Origin: Oscillospiraceae bacterium
Lineage (GTDB): Bacteria > Bacillota > Clostridia > Oscillospirales > Acutalibacteraceae
Assembly (NCBI GenBank): GCA_015065765.1
Contig: SVPP01000012.1
Span: 1-64,000 of the forward strand
Reading direction: 5' to 3'
Length of the DNA stretch: 64,000 bases
A program made the position numbers and the translations under genes. Within the stretch, counting starts at the first letter, position 1, and each line of letters begins with the position of its first letter. A model generated the notes under the pieces. The model saw only the letters and a program-made list of their open reading frames with translations, ran no database searches and was not told where the DNA came from. Shown here piece after piece: positions 1 to 9,702 of the stretch.

Positions 1-417
1 GTCACATTTGTTCATGAATACGATGATGTAGGGAACACCAACCTGACGAGCAAGAAGGAGATGTTCTTTTGTCTGAGCCATGGGGCCGTCTGTTGCAGCG
101 ATAACGAGGATAGCACCGTCCATCTGAGCAGCACCTGTGATCATGTTTTTGATATAGTCAGCATGACCGGGGCAGTCAACGTGTGCATAGTGACGAGCTG
201 CTGTTTCGTACTCAACGTGAGCTGTGTTGATTGTGATACCTCTTTCTCTTTCTTCGGGAGCCTTGTCGATGTTTGCGTAATCAACGAAGTCTGCCTGACC
301 CTTAGAAGCGAGAGTCTTTGTGATAGCTGCTGTAAGTGTTGTTTTACCATGGTCAACGTGGCCGATTGTACCAATGTTAACATGGGGTTTACTTCTTTCA
401 AATTTTTCCTTTGCCAT
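1..417 (-). CDS. tuf: Elongation factor Tu, N-terminal 139 residues (cut by window edge)
   Basis: This is the GTPase that delivers aminoacyl-tRNA to the ribosome. The reading frame starts at ATG 417 with [20 protein letters not shown] and shows the P-loop GHVDHGKT, the switch I segment [11 protein letters not shown], the switch II segment DCPGHADY and the start of the G4 motif MNKCD. It reaches base 1 still open, so domains 2 and 3 lie outside the window. A strong ribosome-binding site (AAGGAGG) lies about nine bases before the ATG. It follows fusA by about 110 bases as the last visible gene of the rpsL-rpsG-fusA-tuf operon. Identification is certain; only the truncation by the window edge limits it. 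Confidence 0.98.
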   Translation of the reverse strand, partial: MAKEKFERSKPHVNIGTIGHVDHGKTTLTAAITKTLASKGQADFVDYANIDKAPEERERGITINTAHVEYETAARHYAHVDCPGHADYIKNMITGAAQMDGAILVIAATDGPMAQTKEHLLLARQVGVPYIIVFMNKCD

Positions 418-526
418 GAGAAATAGCCTCCTTTGACTAATTTAAAATTATTGATTTTTGTCCGTTATGCTACCGCATACGGATATTGTACCAAGTTTTT
501 AAGATAATTTCAAGTCTTTTTTGAAA

Positions 527-2602
527 TTAACCTTTACTTCTTGCGCTGATAACTTCTTCAGCGATGCTTCTGGGAACTTCCATATAGCAATCAGGTTCCA
601 TAGCGTACTGTGCACGGCCCTGAGTTTTTGAACGAAGGTCTGTTGCGTAACCGAACATTGAAGCAAGGGGAACCTGAGCGTTAACCTGAGTTGCACCGAT
701 TCTTGCTTCCATACCCTGCATGAGACCACGACGTGAGTTGATATCACCGATAACGTCACCTGTGTAATCGTCGGGAGTGATAACTGAAACCTTCATCATG
801 GGTTCCATGAGAACGGGCTGAGCCTTCTTCATAGCGTTCTTGAATGCCATTGAACCGGCAATCTTGAAGGCCATTTCTGATGAGTCAACTTCATGGTATG
901 AACCATCGTAAAGTGTTACCTTAACGTCAACAACGTTGTAACCTGCGAGAACACCTGAAAGCATAGCGCTCTTGATGCCTTCTTCAGCAGGTCCGATATA
1001 TTCCTTGGGAACTGAACCACCAACAACTGCATTGACAAATTCGTAGCCTTTTCCGGGGTTGGGTTCAATTCTGATCTTAACGTGACCGTACTGACCTTTA
1101 CCACCTGACTGACGTGAATATTTGCAATCTTCTTCAGCGTTAGCTTTGATTGTTTCTCTGTAAGCAACCTGAGGTTTACCTACGTTTGCTTCAACTTTGA
1201 ATTCACGGAGAAGTCTGTCTACGATGATTTCAAGGTGAAGCTCACCCATACCGGCAATAATTGTCTGACCTGTTTCTTCGTCAGTATAGCATTTGAAAGT
1301 GGGGTCTTCTTCTGCAAGCTTTGCAAGAGCGATACCCATTTTCTCCTGACCTGCCTTAGTTTTGGGTTCAATAGCAACACGGATAACAGGCTCCGGGAAT
1401 TCCATTGATTCAAGGATAACCGGATGCTTTTCATCACAGAGTGTATCACCTGTTGTTGTGTTCTTGAGACCAACAGCAGCAGCGATATCACCTGAGTAAC
1501 AGCAATCGATATCCTGTCTTGAGTTTGAGTGCATCTGAAGGATACGACCCATTCTCTCTTTGTTATCCTTTGTTGAGTTGTAAACGTTAGTACCGGCATT
1601 TACAATACCTGAGTAAACTCTGAAGAAGCAAAGCTTACCAACAAAGGGGTCTGTAGCAATCTTGAAAGCAAGAGCTGCAAAGGGCTCATCGTCAGTTGAG
1701 TGACGAACTTCTTCCTCATCTGTTTCAGGGTTAACACCTGTGATGGGAGGAACGTCTGTGGGAGCGGGCATAAAGTCAACAATAGCATCAAGGAGAAGCT
1801 GAACACCCTTGTTACGGTAAGAAGTACCGCAGCAAACGGGAACCATCTCATTAGCGATTGTAGCTTTACGGATGCAAGTCTTAACTTCTTCAATTGTAAG
1901 TTCTTCGCCTTCAAGGTATTTCATGAGAAGCTCTTCATCCTGTTCTGCAACAGCTTCCATAAGCTCAGCATGATACTTTTCAGCGATTTCTTTCATGTCT
2001 TCAGGGATTTCTTCTTCACGAACGTCAAGACCCTTGTCGTCGTAATAAACCTCTGCTTTCATTGTTACGAGGTCAACGATACCCTTGAATGATGATTCAG
2101 CACCGATGGGAAGCTGAATCGGAACAGCGTTACATTTAAGACGGTCTTTCATCATAGCAACAACGTTGTAGAAGTCTGCACCCATGATATCCATCTTGTT
2201 AACATAAGCCATTCTGGGAACCTGGTATTTATCAGCCTGTCTCCAAACTGTTTCAGACTGAGGTTCAACACCGCCCTTTGCACAGAGAACTGTTACAGAA
2301 CCGTCGAGAACACGGAGTGAACGTTCAACTTCAACTGTAAAGTCAACGTGACCGGGAGTGTCGATGATATTAATTCTGTGGTCTTTCCAGAAACATGTGG
2401 TAGCGGCAGAAGTGATTGTGATACCTCTCTCCTGCTCCTGCTCCATCCAGTCCATGGTAGCAGAACCATCATGTGTTTCACCGATTTTATGAGTTTTACC
2501 TGTGTAGAACAGGATTCTTTCGGTAGTAGTTGTTTTACCTGCGTCGATGTGAGCCATGATACCGATATTTCTGGTGTATTCCAAAGATACTTGTCTAGGC
2601 AT
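527..2602 (-). CDS. fusA: Elongation factor G
   Basis: Ribosomal translocase GTPase of 691 residues, full length for the family. Visible motifs are the P-loop AHIDAGKTT (about residues 17-25), switch [12 protein letters not shown] (near 60), DTPGHVDF (near 83) and the G4 motif NKMD. Domain II, the [19 protein letters not shown] segment of domain III and the C-terminal [20 protein letters not shown] segment are all present. The start is ATG 2602, preceded by GGAGGG at about five bases. It lies between rpsG and tuf in the classic str order. Nothing unusual is seen; it is the canonical rather than a paralogous EF-G because of its operon position and intact motifs. Confidence 0.98.
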   Translation of the reverse strand: MPRQVSLEYTRNIGIMAHIDAGKTTTTERILFYTGKTHKIGETHDGSATMDWMEQEQERGITITSAATTCFWKDHRINIIDTPGHVDFTVEVERSLRVLDGSVTVLCAKGGVEPQSETVWRQADKYQVPRMAYVNKMDIMGADFYNVVAMMKDRLKCNAVPIQLPIGAESSFKGIVDLVTMKAEVYYDDKGLDVREEEIPEDMKEIAEKYHAELMEAVAEQDEELLMKYLEGEELTIEEVKTCIRKATIANEMVPVCCGTSYRNKGVQLLLDAIVDFMPAPTDVPPITGVNPETDEEEVRHSTDDEPFAALAFKIATDPFVGKLCFFRVYSGIVNAGTNVYNSTKDNKERMGRILQMHSNSRQDIDCCYSGDIAAAVGLKNTTTGDTLCDEKHPVILESMEFPEPVIRVAIEPKTKAGQEKMGIALAKLAEEDPTFKCYTDEETGQTIIAGMGELHLEIIVDRLLREFKVEANVGKPQVAYRETIKANAEEDCKYSRQSGGKGQYGHVKIRIEPNPGKGYEFVNAVVGGSVPKEYIGPAEEGIKSAMLSGVLAGYNVVDVKVTLYDGSYHEVDSSEMAFKIAGSMAFKNAMKKAQPVLMEPMMKVSVITPDDYTGDVIGDINSRRGLMQGMEARIGATQVNAQVPLASMFGYATDLRSKTQGRAQYAMEPDCYMEVPRSIAEEVISARSKG

Positions 2603-2672
2603 ATTTACCCTCCATAAATTTCTGTATTTTCCGTTTCATCAAGCTACCGCCTGATTAAGAACGGATAGCTCA

Positions 2673-3143
2673 TTACCATCTGAAATGTGAGAAAGCCTTG
2701 TTAGCTTCTGCCATCTTATGAGTGTCTTCACATTTCTTGTATGCGCCGCCTGTCTGGTTGATAGCATCAAGGATTTCGTTAGAAAGTCTTTCTTTCATTG
2801 TTCTTTCTGAACGAGCACGGCTGTATGCTGTGATCCAGCGCAGACCGAGTGTCTGTCTTCTTTCAGGTCTTACTTCGATCGGAACCTGATAAGTAGCACC
2901 ACCTACACGGCGAGCTTTAACTTCGAGAACGGGCATAACGTTCTCCATAGCTGCTTCGAAAACTTCGAGCGGATCTTTACCTGTTTTTTCTTTGATGATG
3001 TCGAAAGCGTCGTAAACGATTTTCTGAGCGACACCTTTCTTACCATCGAGCATAACACTGTTGATCAAGCGTGTTACGAGCTTTGAATTGTAAAGCGGAT
3101 CCGGCAAAACATCACGTTTTGCAATCTGGCCTCTTCTTGGCAC
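2673..3143 (-). CDS. rpsG: 30S ribosomal protein S7
   Basis: Primary 16S rRNA-binding protein that nucleates assembly of the 30S head. I place the start at GTG 3143, giving 156 residues beginning [16 protein letters not shown], the usual length and N-terminus. The longer open frame upstream (to 3218) has no family similarity, and an AAGGAGGG ribosome-binding site lies about seven bases before the GTG. The conserved segments [17 protein letters not shown] and [13 protein letters not shown] are visible. It is followed by fusA after about 70 bases. The non-ATG start is supported both by family length and by the ribosome-binding site. Confidence 0.97.
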   Translation of the reverse strand: MPRRGQIAKRDVLPDPLYNSKLVTRLINSVMLDGKKGVAQKIVYDAFDIIKEKTGKDPLEVFEAAMENVMPVLEVKARRVGGATYQVPIEVRPERRQTLGLRWITAYSRARSERTMKERLSNEILDAINQTGGAYKKCEDTHKMAEANKAFSHFRW

Positions 3144-3310
3144 TTCGCTTCCCTCCTTCATAATAATGATATCGTAGGTACTCGAGTGACAAATCCCCGT
3201 GGCGCCAATGAGAAGCAATATATATAAACTTCAACATTGGTCGTACCTGCAAAGCAGGCACAAGCCTGCAAGAAGATTGTATCTCTCAAATTAATGAATG
3301 TGTCCCTTAA

Positions 3311-3724
3311 TTATTTCTTGGGACGTTTTGCACCGTATTTTGAACGGCTCTGCATTCTGCCTGTTACGCCCTGTGTATCAAGTGAGCCTCTGATGATGTG
3401 GTAACGCACACCGGGAAGGTCCTTAACACGGCCGCCACGGATAAGAACAACACTGTGCTCCTGAAGGTTGTGGCCAACGCCGGGAATGTAAGCTGAAACT
3501 TCGATTCCGTTTGTAAGACGTACTCTGGCGATCTTTCTCAGTGCAGAGTTAGGTTTCTTGGGAGTAGCTGTTTTAACAGCTGTGCAAACACCGCGTTTCT
3601 GGGGTGAATCGTTATCTGTCATAACGTTCTTCTTTGAGTTAAGACCCTTAAGAAGTGCGGGAGCCTTTGCTTTCTTCTCATGTACCTCTCTGCCGTTTCT
3701 GACGAGCTGATTAAAGGTCGGCAA
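3311..3724 (-). CDS. rpsL: 30S ribosomal protein S12
   Basis: Decoding-centre protein of the small subunit and first gene of the str operon. The start is set at TTG 3724 (137 residues, [13 protein letters not shown]), preceded by AAAGGAG at about eight bases; the frame stays open to 3787 but the added residues have no family match. The segments [17 protein letters not shown] and [13 protein letters not shown] are intact, so the two lysines whose substitution classically gives streptomycin resistance are the wild-type residues. A near-consensus promoter lies about 100 bases upstream. About 165 bases separate it from rpsG. Confidence 0.97.
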   Translation of the reverse strand: MPTFNQLVRNGREVHEKKAKAPALLKGLNSKKNVMTDNDSPQKRGVCTAVKTATPKKPNSALRKIARVRLTNGIEVSAYIPGVGHNLQEHSVVLIRGGRVKDLPGVRYHIIRGSLDTQGVTGRMQSRSKYGAKRPKK

Positions 3725-3823
3725 TATTCTCTCTCCTTTCCGTAAAAGTATGTCAGATAAAAAACTCTTTCTGACACCCAAACGCAATTACGCAGATTAA
3801 TCTAACATAACAGCATCCTTGAT

Positions 3824-3852
3824 ATTTTAGCACAAAGGATAACCCTTGTCAA
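3824..3852 (-). promoter_or_regulatory. Sigma-A type promoter of the str operon
   Basis: On the minus strand TTGACA (3852-3847) is followed by a 17-base spacer and TAAAAT (3829-3824). Transcription would start near 3817, giving an untranslated leader of about 90 bases before the rpsL TTG. This is the only strong promoter seen upstream, so the operon begins here rather than at rplK or rpoB. The gene-free stretch 3725-4207 holds only this promoter, the terminator at 3977-4031 and the hairpin repeats described separately. Confidence 0.8.
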
Positions 3853-3976
3853 CAGATTTTTACCCCTGAAAAAATTATTGTGAATATTACATATATACAG
3901 GCATTTTTACCATATCAGTATTGACAATTTTGTGGCAAATATACAAGAAAAATTTAGTGTAATAAAGGGGTAAATT

Positions 3977-4031
3977 GATAAAAACTGCCGAGATTTTTCG
4001 TTTCACTCGAGAATCCCGGCAGTTTTTTATC
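3977..4031 (-). terminator. Terminator-like inverted repeat after mnmE
   Basis: The arms GATAAAAACTGCCG and CGGCAGTTTTTTATC face each other across about 26 bases, with a T-run in both directions. It lies between the end of mnmE and the str promoter, so it probably ends the mnmE unit and insulates rpsL. The loop contains a fragment (ttcactcgagaat) related to the neighbouring repeat at 4076-4124. Confidence 0.6.
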
Positions 4032-4075
4032 AGTGATATCTGACTTCGTCAGGTAATATTGCTCTGCAGTGATAT

Positions 4076-4124
4076 TCGCCGATTTGTCATTCTCGAGCGT
4101 TAGCGAAGAATCTCAAATCGGCGA
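4076..4124. repeat. Intergenic hairpin repeat
   Basis: TCGCCGATTTG and CAAATCGGCGA form an 11-bp stem around an inner segment with its own weak ATTCT/AGAAT pairing and the text tcgagcgttagcgaaga. From memory, this kind of element is scattered between genes in many gut Clostridia. It encodes no protein. Function is unknown. Confidence 0.5.
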
Positions 4125-4166
4125 GTGATATATTTCCTTACAGAAATGTTTCAGGTCTGCATTAAA

Positions 4167-4190
4167 CGGATACCCAATGGGCGCCCCTAT
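4167..4190 (-). repeat. REP-like GC-rich hairpin, degenerate copy
   Basis: The minus strand reads ATAG followed by GGGCGCCCATTGGGTATCC, an imperfect palindrome. It closely matches the two elements inside the tyrosine transposase gene at 43367-43390 and 43534-43557, but the leading tetranucleotide is ATAG instead of GTAG and two stem bases differ. It lies just downstream of the mnmE stop. Confidence 0.6.
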
Positions 4191-4207
4191 GGTGTAAATT
4201 TTAACTT

Positions 4208-5581
4208 TTACTTACCTACGCAGAATCTTGCAAAGATTCCGTTTACAACCTCTTCGCTTGCTTTTCTGCCGGTAAGTTCGAGGAGCTTTTCTATTGCACA
4301 GTCAAGGGAAACATTCACTGCATCAAGCGTCATTCCGCTTTCAAGAGCGAATTTCGCTTCTCTCACGCAGGAAAGAGCCTCTGTCACGGAGAGGTATTGT
4401 CTTTCTCCTGTAAGCATTGCCTGAGTTGTGTCGATTCTGTCAGTTTCAAGAAGTTTTGCTGCCGCTTCTTCAAGCTCGTCCTTGCCGTTTAATTTTTCAG
4501 CACTGATTTCCACAACAGTTTCGATATATTTTGAAATTTCATCTCTGACATTTTTAACATCAAGGTCTGTTTTATTGATTACACCGAGGCAAAGCTTATC
4601 CTTGCAGAATTCAAGAATATCCATATCCTCTTTCGTCAGCTCCTCAGAGCCGTCAAAAACTGCGATTACAAACTCCGATTTCTGAAGTCTGTCCTTCGCC
4701 ATGTCAACCCCTATTGCTTCAATGGGATCATCGCTTTCTCTGATACCTGCAGTGTCAGAAAGATGAAGCGAAATTCCGCCGAGAGTTACAGATTCCTCAA
4801 CAATATCACGTGTTGTACCCGCATAGCTTGTAACGATACTCCTCTGACTGCCGACGAGCATGTTCATCAGTGTTGATTTACCTACATTAGGTCTGCCGAC
4901 AATTGCAGTCTGAACACCTTGCGTGAGAACTTTACCGCCGTCATAGGTTGCAAGAAGCTTTTCAAGTGATTTTTCAACAGCTGAAACAGTTCCGAGCATT
5001 TCATCGTTTTCAAGCTCCTCGATTTCTTCATCGGGATAATCTACCCATGCAGAAAGATGAGCACAGACATTTACAAGTTTTTCTGTGTCAGCCTCTATCT
5101 CACGGCTGAGTGTACCACCAAGGGCTGTGAGAGCCGCATCTGCCGCTTGTTTGCCCTGTGCACCGATTAAATCCATAACCGCTTCTGCCTGAGTCAGGTC
5201 CATTTTACCATTAAGAAATGCACGCTCCGTAAACTCACCTGCTTTTGCAGGACAAGCACCTGCGGCAAGCACTGCACGCAGAACTCTTTTCAGAACATAA
5301 AGTCCGCCGTGGCACGAAAGCTCTACAACATTTTCGCCCGTATAGCTGTAAGGTGCACGGAACACAAGAGCAACGCACTCGTCGATATCTCCGTCTTTAT
5401 CGGAAACTCTGCCGAAATGCGCCCTGTAGCCTTTTGAATTTTTAAGTTCATTTCCGCTGACTGCCGTGAAAATTTTATCGCAGATTTCCATAGCATCATC
5501 GCCTGAAACTCTTATCATGCCCACACCGCCTGCAGCCTGTGCAGTAGCGATTGCGGCAATAACTTTTTTCGATTCACTCAT
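4208..5581 (-). CDS. mnmE: tRNA uridine-5-carboxymethylaminomethyl modification GTPase MnmE
   Basis: Potassium-dependent GTPase that, with MnmG, modifies the wobble uridine of several tRNAs. It is 457 residues from ATG 5581 (MSESKKVIAAIATAQAAGG); an AGGA ribosome-binding site eight bases upstream favours this over the ATG three codons earlier. The N-terminal tetrahydrofolate-binding domain is followed by the G domain with GRPNVGKST (about 229-237), a TTRD switch I, DTAGIRE and NKTD, and the protein ends in the catalytic C-terminal motif FCVGK. It starts ten bases after the FAD oxidoreductase stop. The partner mnmG, often next to it in Firmicutes, is not in the window. Confidence 0.97.
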   Translation of the reverse strand: MSESKKVIAAIATAQAAGGVGMIRVSGDDAMEICDKIFTAVSGNELKNSKGYRAHFGRVSDKDGDIDECVALVFRAPYSYTGENVVELSCHGGLYVLKRVLRAVLAAGACPAKAGEFTERAFLNGKMDLTQAEAVMDLIGAQGKQAADAALTALGGTLSREIEADTEKLVNVCAHLSAWVDYPDEEIEELENDEMLGTVSAVEKSLEKLLATYDGGKVLTQGVQTAIVGRPNVGKSTLMNMLVGSQRSIVTSYAGTTRDIVEESVTLGGISLHLSDTAGIRESDDPIEAIGVDMAKDRLQKSEFVIAVFDGSEELTKEDMDILEFCKDKLCLGVINKTDLDVKNVRDEISKYIETVVEISAEKLNGKDELEEAAAKLLETDRIDTTQAMLTGERQYLSVTEALSCVREAKFALESGMTLDAVNVSLDCAIEKLLELTGRKASEEVVNGIFARFCVGK

Positions 5582-5591
5582 AGATTTCATC

Positions 5592-6869
5592 CTATTGTTT
5601 TATAATATCTTCAGCGAATAAAGCTGCACCGTTTTCGCGGAGAATCCTTTGCACTTCTTTCACATCAACCGAATGTACATTTTCTCCTGAAGCAAACGCA
5701 ACCGCCACCGCAACACCTGCTGCTTCACCCATACAGCAGCAAATAGGAATTATTCTCACAGACGCCTGAGCCTCATGAGTTGCAGAAATACATCTGCCTG
5801 CAACCAGAAGGTTATCAAACTCCTTTGGTAAAAGGCTTCTGTATGGAATTGAATAATATTCTCCCTTTTCAAAATAGCGGTGGCTTGTGCCAGAGCCTGA
5901 GGGGTTATGTATGTCAATATCGTAGTTGCCAAGAGCAATTGAATCTTCAAACATTGTGCAATCAATCAGTTCATCTGCAGTCAGAATATGAACGCCCTTT
6001 AATTTACGGCTTTCTCTGACACCGATTCCGCTTGCAACTGACAGCACTGTGCTTTCCTCAAATGCTTTTGAATTCATTTTTAAAAAACGCATCATTTCAT
6101 CAATCTGCCGTCTTGCAATTTTCTCTGCTTTGCTTAAGTCAAAAGGATTTGTCGGATCAAGCTTCACAACCCTTGTTGTGTTAAAATGAACAACATCATT
6201 ACCTGTACCGAAAAAGGCAAGAATATCCTCTCGTGGATTTGTAATTTCTCCCTTTTCCTTTGCCTCCACATACAATTCCTGAAGCTTCTTTCTTTCCGAT
6301 TTGAACAAATCCACATCAACTCCACCCACTCTGAAGCAGGTGGTCATCGGCTGACAGAAGCCATCCGAATCCCTGCCGAGCTGAAAATCACAGCCTGCAA
6401 AACAAAACAAATCGCCGTCACCTGTGGCATCAACATAAAAGTCTGCCTCTATTTCAAGCTTTCCCGCTTTTGTTGCTATTTCCACTGAGCAGATTTTTCT
6501 TTCTGCTTTTTTGACATTATAAACAAAAGAATGAAAAAGAACATCTACTCCTTCCTCGTCCGTCATTTCGTCAAGCAAGACTTTGAAATATTCCGAGTTA
6601 AAGTGTTTCACATGGTCTTTCCAGACATTTTCCATATGTCTCAGACGCATTTCCTCAAAAATACCCCTTGACAGATATTTTGTTTTTCCGCTTTCAGGGT
6701 CCTGAGTCCAGTAAGGCATAAAAGGAAAAATAAGATTGTTTGACATAGCACCACCAAGACTTCCTGACTTTTCAACAAGTAAAACACGAAGTCCGTTTCT
6801 CGCTGCACTTATCGCCGCAGCAACACCCGTCAGACCACCGCCGGCTACTAAAAGGTTATACTTTTCCAT
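5592..6869 (-). CDS. FAD-dependent oxidoreductase (FAD_oxidored/PF12831-like)
   Basis: 425-residue flavoprotein. The N-terminus carries a dinucleotide-binding GGGLTG (about residues 10-15) and the acidic VEKSGSLGG turn; further motifs are YVDATGDGDLFCFAGC and a C-terminal LLVAGRCISATHEAQASVRI segment, typical of the family of FAD-dependent dehydrogenases annotated from Firmicutes and Bacteroidetes carbohydrate loci. It is not MnmG, which is about 620 residues with a different N-terminus. It is preceded by the jag terminator and followed within ten bases by mnmE, so the pair are co-transcribed. The substrate cannot be told from the sequence. No signal peptide is seen, so it is cytoplasmic. Confidence 0.8.
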   Translation of the reverse strand: MEKYNLLVAGGGLTGVAAAISAARNGLRVLLVEKSGSLGGAMSNNLIFPFMPYWTQDPESGKTKYLSRGIFEEMRLRHMENVWKDHVKHFNSEYFKVLLDEMTDEEGVDVLFHSFVYNVKKAERKICSVEIATKAGKLEIEADFYVDATGDGDLFCFAGCDFQLGRDSDGFCQPMTTCFRVGGVDVDLFKSERKKLQELYVEAKEKGEITNPREDILAFFGTGNDVVHFNTTRVVKLDPTNPFDLSKAEKIARRQIDEMMRFLKMNSKAFEESTVLSVASGIGVRESRKLKGVHILTADELIDCTMFEDSIALGNYDIDIHNPSGSGTSHRYFEKGEYYSIPYRSLLPKEFDNLLVAGRCISATHEAQASVRIIPICCCMGEAAGVAVAVAFASGENVHSVDVKEVQRILRENGAALFAEDIIKQ

Positions 6870-6885
6870 AAAATCACCTATAAAA

Positions 6886-6910
6886 AATCGCAGAGAAGCC
6901 CTCTGCGATT
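6886..6910 (-). terminator. Terminator after jag
   Basis: A perfect 10-bp stem (AATCGCAGAG / CTCTGCGATT) with a five-base loop is followed on the minus strand by a T-run. It lies between jag and the FAD oxidoreductase, so the latter and mnmE depend on read-through or an unrecognised promoter. Confidence 0.8.
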
Positions 6911-6916
6911 AATTGA

Positions 6917-7870
6917 TTATTCTTCAGTATTTGCTCTTTTTTCGATTTTGCCGTAGAGAGATGCACCGCTTACGTCAGATTTGGGCTGAACGTTTTCTCT
7001 GGGCTGTGAAGGAGCTGAGCTTCTCTTCTGACCGCCTCTTCCATCACGACGGGGACGTGAATTGTAGTTTGATGATGCGTGTGTGGGCTTTGCGCCGTCA
7101 ACAAGCTTGATAACTACTCTTCTTGAATCGTCACTGCCGATTGAGTAAGATTCCACGTTTTCAATCTGCTGGATTGCTGTGTGGATAATTCTTCTCTCAT
7201 AAGGATTCATGGGCTCAAGAACAACATTTCTGCCGTATTTGAGAACCTTATCTGCATTTCTCTTTGCAAGGTCTGTAAGAGTTACAGCTCTCTTTTCTCT
7301 GTAGTTACCTACGTTAACTGAAACACGCTTGAACTCTTCGTTTTCCTTGCCTACAACAAGACGTACAAGATACTGGATAGCATCAAGTGTTTCGCCTCTG
7401 CGACCGATTACGCAGCCGTAATCATCTCCGCATTCAATCTGGAAGCTGATAGAATCAGCCTGTTTTGTAGTTGTAATGTGGATATCTTCAATTCCAAGGC
7501 CTTTGAAGATATTTCTGATATAGTTTTCAGCTACGCCGTCAGCGTCAACTGTTACCACTGCATCAGCACTTACTTCTTCAGCCTTGGGAGCCTCTTTTTT
7601 CTCTGCCTTTTTCTTTTCCTCAGGCTTCTTTGTCTCAGCCTTTACCTCTTTTTTGGGCTCAGGTTTCTTTTCTTCTTTAACTTCGATCTCGTAGCTTGCT
7701 TTTACCTTATATACAGTTGCGCCTCTGAACAAGCCTAAGATTTTCTTTTCCTGAATTTCAACCTCAGTTTTAACATCCGCGTCTGCCGGTGCATTAAGCT
7801 CAGCTAAAGCCGCCTTATGTGCTTCTTCTGCAGTTGAACCTGTACCGATAGCCTCGATAAGTTTCTTCAA
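6917..7870 (-). CDS. khpB: RNA-binding protein KhpB (Jag)
   Basis: Cytoplasmic KH-R3H RNA-binding protein linked in Firmicutes to cell elongation and small-RNA regulation. Domains in order: Jag-N (1-60, with KKILGLF), a Lys/Glu-rich linker (62-105), a KH domain with the GxxG loop GRRG (156-159), an R3H domain (R226 and H230 in PYERRIIH), and a basic C-terminal tail rich in Arg, Gly and Ser. At 317 residues it is longer than the typical 205-260 because of the linker and tail. The start is TTG 7870 with a GGTGA site upstream. It follows yidC by 19 bases, the normal rnpA-yidC-jag order. Confidence 0.95.
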   Translation of the reverse strand: MKKLIEAIGTGSTAEEAHKAALAELNAPADADVKTEVEIQEKKILGLFRGATVYKVKASYEIEVKEEKKPEPKKEVKAETKKPEEKKKAEKKEAPKAEEVSADAVVTVDADGVAENYIRNIFKGLGIEDIHITTTKQADSISFQIECGDDYGCVIGRRGETLDAIQYLVRLVVGKENEEFKRVSVNVGNYREKRAVTLTDLAKRNADKVLKYGRNVVLEPMNPYERRIIHTAIQQIENVESYSIGSDDSRRVVIKLVDGAKPTHASSNYNSRPRRDGRGGQKRSSAPSQPRENVQPKSDVSGASLYGKIEKRANTEE

Positions 7871-7889
7871 TTATTTCACCGCCTGTTAT

Positions 7890-8849
7890 TTATTCTTCGT
7901 TTTTCATTTTAGCAATTGCTTTTGTATTGTTTTCCTTTGAACGGCGCATGATGGTTTCAACAACAAGTTCTTTTGCCATAACCTTTTCTTTTCTGTAAAC
8001 CTTGTGGAGAATAACCGTCTGAACTGCGCTGAGTATATTCTGGAATATCCAGTAAACACCGATACCTGCGGGGAACTGGAATGCAAACCAGACTGACATA
8101 AGGGGCATACCATATGTCATACAACCCATAGTGGGATTTTTTGCCATTTCGGGATTTTCTTTTTTCTGTCTTGCCTGAGTGATGATACTTGTGAGAAGAG
8201 AAGTAACACCTGACAGAATAGGAATGATAATCAGGAGCTTTGCACCTGTTTCACTTGTGCTCCAGTTTTTGATTGCATCAAAGCTGGGATTTGTCGTGAG
8301 TGTCACACCGAATGCTGAGAAGTTTTCAATAAACTCTTCGACTCTTTCTGCCGTTTCTACTGAAACAACACCTGAAAGTTCTGAGAATCTATCCATGATT
8401 GTCATTTCAATCTGACGCTCGTTTGTGATTTCAGTAACTTTCTTTACAGCCTCAGTCAATGCAGTAAGCTCTTTCGCATCAATACGAAGAACATACTTCA
8501 GGGGCTGATAGATAATGTTGTAAAGAAGAATGATAATGGGGAACTGAATCAGAAGAGGAAGACAGCCCTGTGCACCCATGGGATTATAGCCCTCACGCTG
8601 ATAGAGAGCCTGTGTTTCTTCCTGAATTTTTTTCTGGTCGCCTGCGTATCTTGCCTGGATTCTTCTTATCTTAGGCTGAATTCTCTGCATTTTTGCCGAG
8701 CTCTTCTGCTGTGAAATAGAAGAGGGCAAAAGGATAAGCTTGAACACGATCGCAAAGAAAAACAAAGCGACAACATAGTTACCGCTGAAATTGTAGAACT
8801 GTTCAAGTATCCATGCAAAGGGCAGGTATACGTAATCTAAAAATTTCAT
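7890..8849 (-). CDS. yidC: Membrane protein insertase YidC
   Basis: Integral membrane insertase of the Oxa1/YidC/Alb3 family, 319 residues. Hydrophobic segments occur near residues 22-45 (ending in KLILLP), 95-115 and in the C-terminal half, with the family segment [23 protein letters not shown] and the basic C-terminus binding ribosomes. The insert after the second segment (about 130-190) is longer than in Bacillus YidC. There is no lipobox, unlike SpoIIIJ of Bacillus. The ATG overlaps the yidD stop in an ATGA, indicating translational coupling. Confidence 0.95.
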   Translation of the reverse strand: MKFLDYVYLPFAWILEQFYNFSGNYVVALFFFAIVFKLILLPSSISQQKSSAKMQRIQPKIRRIQARYAGDQKKIQEETQALYQREGYNPMGAQGCLPLLIQFPIIILLYNIIYQPLKYVLRIDAKELTALTEAVKKVTEITNERQIEMTIMDRFSELSGVVSVETAERVEEFIENFSAFGVTLTTNPSFDAIKNWSTSETGAKLLIIIPILSGVTSLLTSIITQARQKKENPEMAKNPTMGCMTYGMPLMSVWFAFQFPAGIGVYWIFQNILSAVQTVILHKVYRKEKVMAKELVVETIMRRSKENNTKAIAKMKNEE

Positions 8850-9085
8850 TTCTTGTCCTCAGATTTCTTTTTTTTCGGTTTCACGGGGTCATACCCACCG
8901 GGGAACAGCGGGTTGCATCTCATCAGACGCAAAAATGCTAATATTCCTCCCTTAATAACGCCGTGGATTTCAATAGCATCAACTGCATATTGCGAACATG
9001 TCGGATAATAACGGCATCGGGGAGGAAACAGAGGAGATATTTTTCTTTGATAAAACCTTATAAACTTAATCAGAATTTCTTTCAT
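8846..9085 (-). CDS. yidD: Membrane protein insertion efficiency factor YidD
   Basis: 79-residue protein with the conserved amphipathic start [19 protein letters not shown], the motif [15 protein letters not shown] and [16 protein letters not shown]. It is thought to help YidC-mediated insertion at the membrane face. It overlaps the end of rnpA by 20 bases and the start of yidC by four, the canonical arrangement. The C-terminus is lysine-rich. Confidence 0.95.
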   Translation of the reverse strand: MKEILIKFIRFYQRKISPLFPPRCRYYPTCSQYAVDAIEIHGVIKGGILAFLRLMRCNPLFPGGYDPVKPKKKKSEDKK

Positions 9086-9431
9086 TTCGGTTTATTACCC
9101 CGGCACTGCTGAGATGTTCACGCATGGTTTTCATAACTGCAGTGCTTTTGACATATTTTGTTTTGCTGCGTGCGACGAACACAATATCGAAAGAACCCGT
9201 CATTTCGGGATATAACTGACAAAACGCAGCACGGATCACCCGCCTTGAGCGATTTCTCTCCACTGCGTTTCCGATTTTTTTACCCGTCGTTATACCATAA
9301 CGACAGTATCCGACGCGGTTTTTTACGACGTAAGTTACAAGTGCTGCTGAAGCATAGGACTTACCTCTGCCATATGCACGTCGGAAATCACTGTTCTGAT
9401 TTAGCGTTATGGGTTTTGACAAATCAATCAA
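9066..9431 (-). CDS. rnpA: Ribonuclease P protein component
   Basis: Protein subunit that supports the RNase P RNA in 5' maturation of tRNA. The signature [20 protein letters not shown], including the RNR motif, is present, after an N-terminal [15 protein letters not shown] and VGITTGKK-like region. Length is 121 residues from TTG 9431; the exact start is uncertain because neither this nor an internal TTG has a strong ribosome-binding site. It lies 23 bases after rpmH. Confidence 0.95.
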   Translation of the reverse strand: MIDLSKPITLNQNSDFRRAYGRGKSYASAALVTYVVKNRVGYCRYGITTGKKIGNAVERNRSRRVIRAAFCQLYPEMTGSFDIVFVARSKTKYVKSTAVMKTMREHLSSAGVINRNERNSD

Positions 9432-9454
9432 TCCGTTCGTCTAATGTACAGAAA

Positions 9455-9588
9455 TTAATAAGAAAGCTGCTTTCTGCCTTTTGCTCTGCGGCGAGCGAGA
9501 ACCTTGCGGCCATTTCTGTCAGACATTCTCTTTCTGAAGCCGTGCTCCATTTTCTGTGACGTTTCTTGGGCTGATAAGTTCTTTTCAT
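9455..9588 (-). pseudogene. rpmH: 50S ribosomal protein L34 with an apparent 1-nt frameshift
   Basis: ATG 9588 opens [13 protein letters not shown], the L34 N-terminus. The remaining L34 sequence ([13 protein letters not shown] then [17 protein letters not shown], stop TAA 9457-9455) is intact but in another frame. The span is 134 bases, one short of the 135 needed for 44 codons plus stop. The missing base falls in the A-run at 9551-9554 (AGAAAATGG where AGAAAAATGG would restore the frame). Without it the frame continues to a stop near 9424. L34 is a near-universal single-copy core gene, so a sequencing or assembly indel is likelier than a true pseudogene. The gene order rpmH-rnpA-yidD-yidC supports the identity. 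Confidence 0.85.
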
Positions 9589-9702
9589 CTTTTAACCCTC
9601 CTATCCTCTCAGTAAAGTTATTGTCAGCGGTTTCTTCTGAAACCGTGATTTTGAGTACCGATGCAAATCTGCTTGCAAAAAAACATACTCCAACAATATG
9701 AT

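Noticed and set aside
61..426. Long plus-strand open frame opposite tuf
   Set aside because: It is antisense to a certain gene and has no plausible start or composition.
3725..3787. Upstream extension of the rpsL reading frame
   Set aside because: The added codons have no S12 similarity, and the TTG at 3724 has a good ribosome-binding site and the family start MPTFNQ.
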